From Candidatus Geoarchaeota archaeon (GTDB taxonomy: Archaea; Thermoproteota; Thermoprotei; Gearchaeales; WAQG01): a stretch of DNA of 9,118 nucleotides. How positions within the stretch are numbered: the first letter of the stretch is position 1; every line of letters starts with the position of its first letter. The stretch lies in the NCBI GenBank assembly GCA_015520395.1, contig WAQG01000192.1, positions 1 through 9,118 of the forward strand, read 5' to 3'. Below are positions 1 through 5,867 of this stretch, piece by piece. A model generated the notes under the pieces. The model was given only the letters and a program-made list of their open reading frames with translations. It was not told the DNA's origin and searched no databases. Both the position numbers and the translations under genes were made by a program.

Positions 1-727
1 ATATCGCGTCGGCCGGGATCACAAGGGCCATGTAGAGGTGGCCGAGCTGCCCCTTAAGGTATGGTAGGGGGCTGAGGGCGACTGCCAGGATCATTATTAA
101 TGCTGCTATCAGTGATGCCGTCTCCGCCCCCCACCTCACGGCCACTGTTCTTACGCCCTTAAGGCTGTCGCCAACTATGTCGGCCACCCCCTTGACTATC
201 TCCCTGGCGACGTTTGAGAGGAAGGCGAGTATCGCCAGTATGGATACCGACAGCCAATTTTCAGGCCTGGCCACAGCTCCGCCGAAGATGAATGGAACCG
301 CCGTTGTAAATGCCACCATTATGTTTCCGGGGAGCCCCGTCCTCTTGCCCCAGATGTTATATGCGTAGGCATCCGCAGCGGCGATCAAAGCTATTGCCAG
401 GGGGAGGGGGCCGAGGAGGGCGGAGAAGACTACTCCAAGGGCTGTGAAGATGGTGAATGCGGTGAGGGCCTCCCCAACGGTTACAACGCCCGTGACCAGG
501 GGTCTTGTGGGGTTGTTTATGGCGTCTATCTCCCTATCCACGTAGTCGTTCAGTATCATTGAGGCGCTGTTAAGCATGAAGCCCACGAGGGCCCCGATAA
601 ACACCCTGTCCCAGGGTAGGTTGTTGATTCCGGCCGCAACGACCGAGCCGACAACGACCCCTAACCCCATCATAAACCCGTTGAGGGGCCTGGTTAGCCT
701 CAGTAGTCCAAGCGCCTTAGAGGACAT
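1..727 (-). CDS. ubiA: UbiA-family prenyltransferase, probable digeranylgeranylglyceryl phosphate synthase (partial, C-terminus beyond left edge)
   Basis: This integral membrane enzyme probably adds the second geranylgeranyl chain to geranylgeranylglyceryl phosphate, an early step of archaeal ether-lipid synthesis. I translated 242 residues before the window ends; family members are usually about 280-300, so most is present. The first Asp-rich motif is NDYVDREID at residues 60-68, the prenyl diphosphate/Mg2+ site. The second is at about 183-187 (DIVGD, after AREIVKG), followed by the typical TVAVRWG. Several hydrophobic helices are visible, for example about 19-33, 43-57, 87-118 and 160-172. 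The start ATG at 727-725 shares one base with the endA stop codon (TGATG), so the two are probably translationally coupled. UbiA relatives that prenylate quinones or haem cannot be fully excluded, but the start, LLRLTRPLNG, and the archaeal context favour the lipid enzyme. Confidence 0.88.
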   Translation of the reverse strand, partial: MSSKALGLLRLTRPLNGFMMGLGVVVGSVVAAGINNLPWDRVFIGALVGFMLNSASMILNDYVDREIDAINNPTRPLVTGVVTVGEALTAFTIFTALGVVFSALLGPLPLAIALIAAADAYAYNIWGKRTGLPGNIMVAFTTAVPFIFGGAVARPENWLSVSILAILAFLSNVAREIVKGVADIVGDSLKGVRTVAVRWGAETASLIAALIMILAVALSPLPYLKGQLGHLYMALVIPADAI

Positions 728-1242
728 CACAGCTCCACCTGGGAGGCCTGATAGTAGACAACGTCGCCCTGGGAGTCCACGATCGCCAAAACCAGGTCCT
801 TCCTGAGCCTCCGGGCATAGTGGATCATGTCAAGAAGCCTCCCCACATCCAGCGACTCGCCCTCCTGGAGAACCCTAACTATGTACTTAGCCGGTCTCTG
901 ACCCGGCTTATCACCCCTCTCATAAACCCTGAACTCAACAACCCTCTCGGTAAACCCCCTCTTAACTATGTAGCCCCTATTCCTAAGGTCGCTAAATATG
1001 GTGTACTTAAGCCAGACCCGGGGATCTCTCTTGAGGAAGTACTGGGCGGCCCTGTCGAACTCAACCTCCCTACCGCCCTGAAGCAGCCTAACCCTTCCCT
1101 TGGATGCGAGATAGAGGGCCTCATACGGCTCCAACCTCAGCCCGCCGTCGGGCCCCCACTCACCAAACCCCGACTCATAGAGGCGCTGCGCAAGCTGCCT
1201 CGACGTCACCTTCAGCTCCTCTAGGTCCAGCTCCGCCGACAT
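727..1242 (-). CDS. endA: tRNA-splicing endonuclease subunit, probably the non-catalytic (structural) subunit
   Basis: The protein belongs to the EndA family, which cuts tRNA introns at bulge-helix-bulge sites. The C-terminal nuclease fold is clear: LRNRGYIVKRGF at about 85-97, FRVYERG with Tyr107, Arg-Lys at 147-148 (LRKDLVLAIVD) and the terminal VVYYQASQVEL strand. The position of the catalytic His, normally in an HSxYLV-like motif, reads PAKYIV, so His is replaced by Pro (residue 117). Tyr and Lys of the usual triad appear to be kept. This fits the structural partner in heterotetrameric enzymes of Thermoproteota; the catalytic subunit would be encoded elsewhere. I prefer ATG at 1242 (171 residues) because it lies about 32 bases from the TATA-like element at 1271-1278. 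A TTG at 1269 would give 180 residues but leaves no room for a promoter. It is the first gene of an operon with the ubiA-family gene. Confidence 0.85.
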   Translation of the reverse strand: MSAELDLEELKVTSRQLAQRLYESGFGEWGPDGGLRLEPYEALYLASKGRVRLLQGGREVEFDRAAQYFLKRDPRVWLKYTIFSDLRNRGYIVKRGFTERVVEFRVYERGDKPGQRPAKYIVRVLQEGESLDVGRLLDMIHYARRLRKDLVLAIVDSQGDVVYYQASQVEL

Positions 1243-1267
1243 ACCCTTAAGGAGGTGTTCCGCCAAC

Positions 1268-1280
1268 AAGTTAAATAATG
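1268..1280. promoter_or_regulatory. Shared TATA-like element between divergent endA and mtnA
   Basis: The run AAGTTAAATAATG contains TTAAATAA at 1271-1278, whose reverse, TTATTTAA, is also TATA-like. Its centre lies about 27 bases before the preferred mtnA ATG (1302) and about 32 bases before the preferred endA ATG (1242). Both distances fit leaderless or near-leaderless archaeal promoters. It is the only AT-rich element between the two genes, so one element may serve both directions. This is inferred from spacing; no transcription data are available. Confidence 0.55.
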
Positions 1281-1301
1281 TTTTGCATCGATGCTAGGGT
1301 T

Positions 1302-2336
1302 ATGAGGAGCATAGAGTTTAAGGACGGCAAAGTAAGGTTCATAAACGTGAGAAAGCTCCCCCACACCCTAGAGATCGTTGAAACAACGGACTACAGGAGG
1401 GTTGCCATCGCCATTAAAAACATGGAGATACGGGGCGCCCCAGCCATAGGCGTGGCCGCAGCCTTCACACTGGCGCTAGCCGCCTACCACTCAAGGTGCA
1501 GAGATGTTGAATGCATGCTTTCAGAGCTTGAGAGGGTTGCCGCGCTGGTCAGGTCAACCAGGCCGACAGCCGTGAACCTGTTCTGGGCCGTCTCCAGGGT
1601 GCTTTCTAAGGCCAGGGCCTCCGCTGGAGGTGTCGAGGAGGTTAGGAGGGCTGTTGTTGGGGAGGCTCTGAGGATGGCTGAGGAGGACGTTGAGGTCAAT
1701 AGGAGGATGAGCATCATCGGGGCCAGCCTTATAGAGGATGGGGACGTGATACTGACGCACTGCAATACCGGGATGCTCGCCACAGTGGATATCGGCACAG
1801 CCCTCGGCGTGATAATAAGGGCTTATCAGGAGGGTAAGAAGATATTCGTCTACGCGACCGAGACGAGGCCTGCCCTGCAGGGCGCCCGGCTCACGGCTTG
1901 GGAGCTTAAGAGGGCCGGGGTGCCCTTCAAGCTAATAGTGGATAGCGCCGTTGGCTTGGTCATGGCTAGAAAGGGGGTTACGAAGGTGTTTGTTGGGGCC
2001 GACCGGATCCTCAGGGATGGCCATGTGATTAACAAGATAGGGACGTACCAGATCGCGGTTCTGGCCAGGGAGCATGGTGCTGAATTCTACGCAGTGGCCC
2101 CCACGTCCACCATAGATCTTGAGAGCAGGGTTGAAGATGTCGTGATCGAGGAGAGGGATCAGCGGGAGGTGCTTGAGGTCATGGGTGTCAGGATAGCGCC
2201 CCAGGGAGTCGAGGCCTATAACCCCGTCTTCGACATAACGCCACCAAGCTACGTCTCCGGCATAGTCACCGAGAATGGCATCGCGAGGCCGCCCTACGAG
2301 GAGTCTATACCCAAAATAGCCCTGGGGAAACAGTAA
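1302..2336 (+). CDS. mtnA: S-methyl-5-thioribose-1-phosphate isomerase (MtnA/eIF2B-like family)
   Basis: The protein should isomerise 5-methylthioribose-1-phosphate to the ribulose form in methionine salvage. It has the eIF2B-alpha-related fold. Numbered from the ATG at 1302 (344 residues), I see MEIRGAPAIGVAAAF at about 41-55, HCNTGMLAT with the expected catalytic Cys154, ETRPALQGARLTAWEL at about 187-202, GADRI with the expected catalytic Asp234, NKIGTYQIA, and AYNPVFDITP near 305-314. The ETRP and AYNP motifs favour MtnA over archaeal ribose-1,5-bisphosphate isomerase, a close relative using the same Cys/Asp pair, but that alternative or a dual role is possible. I chose 1302 because homologues begin with M-R-x-I-E-(W/F)-K-D-G and the TATA-like element lies 27 bases upstream; an ATG at 1278 would add eight residues and overlap that element. 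No mtnP-like gene is nearby. Confidence 0.88.
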   Translation: MRSIEFKDGKVRFINVRKLPHTLEIVETTDYRRVAIAIKNMEIRGAPAIGVAAAFTLALAAYHSRCRDVECMLSELERVAALVRSTRPTAVNLFWAVSRVLSKARASAGGVEEVRRAVVGEALRMAEEDVEVNRRMSIIGASLIEDGDVILTHCNTGMLATVDIGTALGVIIRAYQEGKKIFVYATETRPALQGARLTAWELKRAGVPFKLIVDSAVGLVMARKGVTKVFVGADRILRDGHVINKIGTYQIAVLAREHGAEFYAVAPTSTIDLESRVEDVVIEERDQREVLEVMGVRIAPQGVEAYNPVFDITPPSYVSGIVTENGIARPPYEESIPKIALGKQ

Positions 2337-2339
2337 AAA
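2335..2339 (-). terminator. Possible T-run terminator after the 2354-3352 gene
   Basis: Read on the minus strand, a run of five T lies 14 bases after the end of the hypothetical gene, in the 17-base gap and stop region shared with convergent mtnA. Archaeal termination often uses short T-runs without a hairpin. Five T is a weak signal. Confidence 0.25.
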
Positions 2340-2353
2340 GGTGTTAATGAGGG

Positions 2354-3352
2354 TCAGGTACTCAGCGGCTCCGAGTTGCTCCTATCTATAGCGTCAACAT
2401 AGCCCCTGAACGCCTCACCCTTATCGGTGACACCCCTGAAAGCGTAGACCGGCACTATGTAGGCATAGTCGCCCCTCCAGACCAGGCTGTAGGTGACCTC
2501 AACATCCCCTATCACGACGGTATGGAAGTCGTCGGTGTTAAACGAGGCTAGGAGCCTGGCGTCAACCCCCTCACTCCACCCCCAGGCGTTCCTAAGAACC
2601 CCACCTATGTCCAGGGTTGCCTTGAGGATCCTGGCCGCGTTATCGATGCTTCTAGGCTTGAAGGCTTTCCACGGCTCGGCCAGCAGTGAGGCCAGGGATA
2701 TGTGGGCATAGACAACCCTCCCCCCGACGACGGTTACGCTGATCGCCGGGTACTCGGGGACGTAGTTCTCAAACCTCAGGTAGTACTCGACCGTGTAGCC
2801 CCTGACCGCAATCTTGAAGAGCTTCTCAGGGGGCACGGTGACGCCCAGCCCTTCAAGCCACCTCCCAGCAACCTCCACATCCTCCCCGCCTATCAACGGC
2901 TCCCCGCTGACAAGGGGCCTCTCATAGCCCTTCAGATAGTACTTGATCATGACGTAACCCTCAGAGACAAGGGTCGCAGTACCATTCTCGTAGGTTACAA
3001 AGCGAGAAGTGGGTTTGTCGCCGCCGTGCTCGAAGGTCTTTGAGAGTCCCAGAATCTTGGCGATCCTCTCAACAAGCTCCACATCCGCCTTGTACCTGTA
3101 GACAACAAACCTCTCAGGCGGGGTGAAGCTGAGCTTAAGCTCCACATTATGGGGACGATAATATCCAACGGGGCCCATCACGGCGAGGTTCTCAAAAGCT
3201 GAGGGGCACTCCTCCCAGTCCTCAACGAAGAGGCTGATGGGCGGTGGCCCTAGGGTAGATATAACCTGCATAGCCAGTAAAACAGCTACAACGATTGCAG
3301 GTACGCTAAGATATATCAGCCTCCTCCCCAGACCCACCATCCTCCCAGCCAT
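2354..3352 (-). CDS. Hypothetical membrane-anchored extracytoplasmic protein
   Basis: I do not recognise this 332-residue protein. Arg10 and Arg11 precede a hydrophobic stretch at about 12-34 (leucine-, valine- and alanine-rich), which looks like a signal anchor or uncleaved signal peptide and places the remaining ~300 residues outside the membrane. That part is rich in Tyr, Val and Gly and shows alternating beta-strand-like segments, for example about 205-235. It ends in YIVPVYAFRG and a Gly-Tyr-Val-Asp-Ala motif before the C-terminus. That ending loosely resembles PepSY/YycI-type extracytoplasmic sensor domains, but too weakly for a call. There is one Cys (residue 49), not in a lipobox. Start ATG at 3352 lies about 32 bases after a TATA-like box at 3379-3389; an alternative Met is at 3340. 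The gene stands alone, convergent with mtnA. Its length and composition look like a real gene. Confidence 0.75.
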   Translation of the reverse strand: MAGRMVGLGRRLIYLSVPAIVVAVLLAMQVISTLGPPPISLFVEDWEECPSAFENLAVMGPVGYYRPHNVELKLSFTPPERFVVYRYKADVELVERIAKILGLSKTFEHGGDKPTSRFVTYENGTATLVSEGYVMIKYYLKGYERPLVSGEPLIGGEDVEVAGRWLEGLGVTVPPEKLFKIAVRGYTVEYYLRFENYVPEYPAISVTVVGGRVVYAHISLASLLAEPWKAFKPRSIDNAARILKATLDIGGVLRNAWGWSEGVDARLLASFNTDDFHTVVIGDVEVTYSLVWRGDYAYIVPVYAFRGVTDKGEAFRGYVDAIDRSNSEPLST

Positions 3353-3378
3353 CCATGGTATGTAAATGGGAATTCGGG

Positions 3379-3389
3379 TATTTATCTTT
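3379..3389 (-). promoter_or_regulatory. TATA-like box for the 2354-3352 gene
   Basis: On the minus strand the sequence reads AAAGATAAATA, centred about 32 bases before the ATG at 3352. This is the expected place for an archaeal TATA box of a gene with a very short or absent leader. The call rests on base composition and spacing only. Confidence 0.45.
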
Positions 3390-3568
3390 AATGAAGCAAC
3401 TTGAAATAAATAATAAGACAGTAACGCCCATCAGCCTTATACCAGCTTTATTAAGATATGGATGATATAAGATATCTGGGTTAGTCCTTTAAAGCTCCTC
3501 AAGCCTTGGCGGCCCGTTTTGTTTGGACAGTAATGGTACGGGTGGAGTGTTTCCGCTGCTCTGGAAGG

Positions 3569-3575
3569 TTTTTAA
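3569..3575 (+). promoter_or_regulatory. TATA-like box for thiI that supports the GTG start at 3602
   Basis: TTTTTAA lies within an otherwise GC-rich stretch, centred about 30 bases before the GTG at 3602. The spacing fits leaderless transcription starting at that GTG and argues against longer forms beginning at 3506 or 3533. A second AT-rich element (CTTTAAAG at about 3488-3495) lies further upstream but does not fit any plausible start as well. Confidence 0.45.
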
Positions 3576-3601
3576 CCTTGGTTGTATTATGTTTCTGTGC
3601 G

Positions 3602-5050
3602 GTGTCTAAGGCGCTTTTCATGGTTAGGCTGGGTGAGCAGACCCTTAGGCGTGGGTATGCTAGGAGGCTAGCTGAGAATCTCCTTGTCAGGAATGTTAGG
3701 GATGCTCTGATCTCAACTGGCCTGAGGGGGAGGGTTAGTTACAAGTTTACAAGGATATACGTGGAGGTTGAGGAGGCTGATAGGGAAAAGGCCGTTGAGG
3801 TTTTGGGCAGGGTCTTCGGGATCTCCAGCTTCTCGCCTGTAGTCAAGGTTAGGTTTCAGAGCTTGGAGGAGCTGGCGGAAAAGGTGGCCGAGGTTTCTGC
3901 TGAGAGGGTTAGGGGGAGGAGTTTTGCTGTTAGGCCTAGGCGGGCTGGCTACCACAACTTTACGAGCCTCGACATAGCGAGGGTTGTGGGTGAGAGGCTG
4001 CTTAAATATGGCTCGAGGGTCGATCTCAAAAATCCCGAGGTTGAGGTGAACGTTGAGGTTAGGGGGTGGGATGCCTATGTCTTCTATGAGAAGCTGCCCG
4101 GCGCAGGTGGATTGCCGATAGGTGTCGAGCCCCCCGTTCTCGCACTGGTTTCGGGTGGTTTTGACTCGGCTGTCGCGGCCTGGTATACCATGAGGCGGGG
4201 TGTTCCTGTCCATTATGTGTTTTTTAACCTTGGTGGTGAGCCACATTTCTACGGCGTTTTAAGCGTTGTGAAGGTGCTTGCGGATAGATGGAGCTATGGT
4301 TATAACCCTAAGCTGTATGAGGTGGACTTCAGGGACGTTGTTAAGATGATAAGGGGCGTTGTCAGTGAGCCTTACTGGAACATAGTCTTGAAGAGGTTGA
4401 TGTATAGGGCGGCTGAGAGGGTTGCGTTGAAGATAGGTGCCGAGGCGCTGGTGACCGGTGAGAGCATAGGTCAGGTCTCCTCCCAGACGGTTACGGCGCT
4501 GAGGGTAGCCTCAGCTGGCGTCAGGCTCCCCATATTTAGGCCCCTCATAGGCTTCGATAAGGTGGATATAATGAAGCTATCCATGAAAATAGGAACCTAC
4601 AGGTACTCTGAGATGATCCCGGAGTACTGCGCGATAGTTCCAAGGGCCCCCGTATCCAGGCCTAGCCTCGAGGAGGTTCTCGAGGAGGAGAGGAAGTTGG
4701 ATCTCAAGCTTGTTGACGAGTTGGCCGGAGACCCGGCGGTTTACCCATTAAGGGAGGTTGAGGTGCCCCGCTTCGAGCGGGAGGCTCTGGAGGTTGAGGA
4801 GGCTCCGGATGGGGCGGTTTTGGTGGATATAAGAAGCCGGGAGGACTATGATGAGTGGCATCCGCCCAACGCTATCCATATCGAGGACTTCAGACCCAGG
4901 CCCAACGGAAAATACGTCTTCTACTGTACTCGAGGAAGGTCGAGCAAGCTTGTTGCCGCCTACTATAGGTGGAGGGGCTATGAGGCATACAGCCTTAGGG
5001 GCGGAGTTACAAAACTAAAACCCTTTTACGGCGGCGAAGAAGGAGACTAG
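3602..5050 (+). CDS. thiI: tRNA 4-thiouridine synthetase ThiI with C-terminal rhodanese domain
   Basis: ThiI adenylates U8 of tRNA and replaces its oxygen with sulfur; in some bacteria its rhodanese part also feeds thiazole synthesis. Numbered from the GTG at 3602 (482 residues), the order is an N-terminal ferredoxin-like domain and THUMP domain (to about residue 165), the PP-loop SGGFDSAVAAW at 184-194, TGESIGQVSSQT near 286-297, EYCAIVP with Cys343, and a rhodanese domain from about 400 with VDIRSREDYDEWHPPNA and YCTRGRSS carrying Cys442. In E. coli ThiI a rhodanese Cys and a second Cys of the PP-loop domain form the persulfide/disulfide relay; both positions are kept. Many archaeal ThiI proteins lack the rhodanese part. 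The frame stays open back to a TTG at 3506, but homology begins at SKALFMVRLGE and the TATA-like box supports 3602; ATG at 3620 is another option. The last 44 bases overlap the convergent regulator gene. Confidence 0.93.
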   Translation: MSKALFMVRLGEQTLRRGYARRLAENLLVRNVRDALISTGLRGRVSYKFTRIYVEVEEADREKAVEVLGRVFGISSFSPVVKVRFQSLEELAEKVAEVSAERVRGRSFAVRPRRAGYHNFTSLDIARVVGERLLKYGSRVDLKNPEVEVNVEVRGWDAYVFYEKLPGAGGLPIGVEPPVLALVSGGFDSAVAAWYTMRRGVPVHYVFFNLGGEPHFYGVLSVVKVLADRWSYGYNPKLYEVDFRDVVKMIRGVVSEPYWNIVLKRLMYRAAERVALKIGAEALVTGESIGQVSSQTVTALRVASAGVRLPIFRPLIGFDKVDIMKLSMKIGTYRYSEMIPEYCAIVPRAPVSRPSLEEVLEEERKLDLKLVDELAGDPAVYPLREVEVPRFEREALEVEEAPDGAVLVDIRSREDYDEWHPPNAIHIEDFRPRPNGKYVFYCTRGRSSKLVAAYYRWRGYEAYSLRGGVTKLKPFYGGEEGD

Positions 5051-5675
5051 CTCTGCGCTCCGGCTTCACCTTCTCAATAGATGTCCCCCTATATATGATA
5101 ACTAAATTATTGTTATCACTGTCTTTAACATCGCTGCTGCCCCTTAGGAAAACCATTTTTACGATCCTTACCCTTGATTCAGGGATCGATGGAGTCCATC
5201 CCCTATCTATCCAGGTTCCTACAAGCAATGCATTTATCCTTTTCCTAACCTTAAGCCCCTGGCCGTTTAAATAGACCTTTACGTTGATTATTTCGGCGAT
5301 TTTTGACGCGATCACCAGCGCGTCCCTGTCGGCAGTTATGACAAGCTGGACAACTTTTCCTAAGCAGTGCCTAAAAACTATGTGCCATGCTATTATTGTC
5401 GCTATGTTAGGGCTGTAGGGTGTGAATCTCTCACTCCTTAAGATCCTCGCCACTATATCATCGCTTATAGCTAGCCTGATAATCCTCTTAGCCTTCTCGG
5501 GCCCGGGAACTATCCTTCCTTTGACATAGTTGCTTATGAGCGGGATGCTTATCCCTAGCCTGTTTGAGAGTTCCTTGTGGGTGAACCCTACCTCCTTTAA
5601 GCCTCTAAGCGCCGCAACAGCGTCAAGCCTCCTCTTATACTGGAAAAACCGCTCGAATCTCGCATATGAGGGCAA
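5007..5675 (-). CDS. HTH regulator with degenerate phosphoribosyltransferase-like domain
   Basis: The 222-residue protein has a Cro/XRE-like helix-turn-helix at about 30-53 (FTHKELSNRLGISIPLISNY) followed by VKGRIVPGPEKAKRI, the pattern of archaeal proteins that join an HTH to an adenine- or orotate-type phosphoribosyltransferase (the GfcR-like group). Residues about 89-145 resemble the first half of that fold, with ITADRDALVIASKIAEI where such enzymes have a Gly-rich loop. The segment where the PRPP motif (two Asp, then TG-T) is expected reads LVIIYRGTS near 191-199, with no Asp pair, so PRPP binding or catalysis looks lost. The tail is very basic (RRRKR). Four sampled 60-base lines average about 43% GC, well below neighbours. 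The TTG start at 5675 follows an AT-rich box at 5693-5709; no in-frame ATG is near. A role as nucleobase- or nucleotide-responsive regulator is inferred. The 3' end overlaps thiI by 44 bases. Confidence 0.68.
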   Translation of the reverse strand: MPSYARFERFFQYKRRLDAVAALRGLKEVGFTHKELSNRLGISIPLISNYVKGRIVPGPEKAKRIIRLAISDDIVARILRSERFTPYSPNIATIIAWHIVFRHCLGKVVQLVITADRDALVIASKIAEIINVKVYLNGQGLKVRKRINALLVGTWIDRGWTPSIPESRVRIVKMVFLRGSSDVKDSDNNNLVIIYRGTSIEKVKPERRASLLLRRRKRVLVL

Positions 5676-5692
5676 CGCAGAAATATTAGGCT

Positions 5693-5709
5693 GTTAATTT
5701 AAGATAAAC
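5693..5709 (-). promoter_or_regulatory. TATA-like region for the HTH regulator gene
   Basis: On the minus strand this reads GTTTATCTTAAATTAAC, with the AT-rich core about 26-28 bases before the TTG at 5675. The distance suits a leaderless transcript and supports TTG as the start. It overlaps one of the TGTTA motifs (5692-5696), so a protein bound there could block the promoter. Confidence 0.45.
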
Positions 5710-5726
5710 ATTCTCTTTCCGTACGC

Positions 5727-5788
5727 GTGTTAAAGTGTTACCCTAGTTCATGGCATTTACGTACCATGTTTACACATCTTTGTTAACA
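5727..5788. promoter_or_regulatory. Operator-like cluster of TGTTA motifs and inverted repeats between divergent genes
   Basis: GTGTTA occurs twice at 5727-5732 and 5735-5740, eight bases apart. An inverted repeat CATGG/CCATG spans 5749-5768 around a ten-base spacer, ATGT/ACAT arms flank 5767-5778, and the perfect palindrome TGTTAACA lies at 5781-5788. A further TGTTA is at 5692-5696. Further right, a hairpin with arms GCCGG/CCGGC is at 5804-5819. The region lies between the two divergent TATA-like boxes and could be the binding site of the adjacent HTH regulator. This is pattern-based; binding is unproven. Confidence 0.35.
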
Positions 5789-5831
5789 TACGGCGACCTG
5801 ATGGCCGGGCGTTTCCGGCGAATCATAACCG

Positions 5832-5839
5832 TTTAAATA
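5832..5839 (+). promoter_or_regulatory. TATA-like box for the HD-domain gene
   Basis: TTTAAATA, preceded by AACCG, is centred about 32 bases before the ATG at 5868. The transcript would start close to, or a few bases before, the start codon. It is the clearest TATA-like box in the window. Confidence 0.55.
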
Positions 5840-5867
5840 TTGATGGGAGCTAAGGTAAATCTGCGCC

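Noticed and set aside
820..1224. 134-codon plus-strand ORF opposite endA
   Set aside because: It lies entirely antisense to a clear endA coding region, is proline- and leucine-rich as expected for a complementary frame in GC-rich DNA, and resembles no known protein.
3353..3601. TPP riboswitch or tRNA ahead of thiI
   Set aside because: I found no CTGAGA-type TPP core and no T-loop or acceptor-stem pattern. The 249-base gap holds two TATA-like boxes, some AT-rich stretches and nothing else I can support.
3713..4246. 177-codon minus-strand ORF inside thiI
   Set aside because: It is antisense to the conserved THUMP and PP-loop region, and its sequence reflects complementary codons only.
5798..5803. 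CTGATG resembling adjoining D'/C' boxes of a C/D-box guide RNA
   Set aside because: No matching C box upstream or D box downstream at suitable distance was found, nor k-turn-like GA pairing sites.
5750..5836. 28-codon ORF from ATG 5750 to TAA 5836 in the divergent intergenic region
   Set aside because: It is short, has no ribosome-binding site or well-spaced TATA box, runs into the HD-gene TATA-like box, and overlaps the inverted repeats that better explain this DNA.
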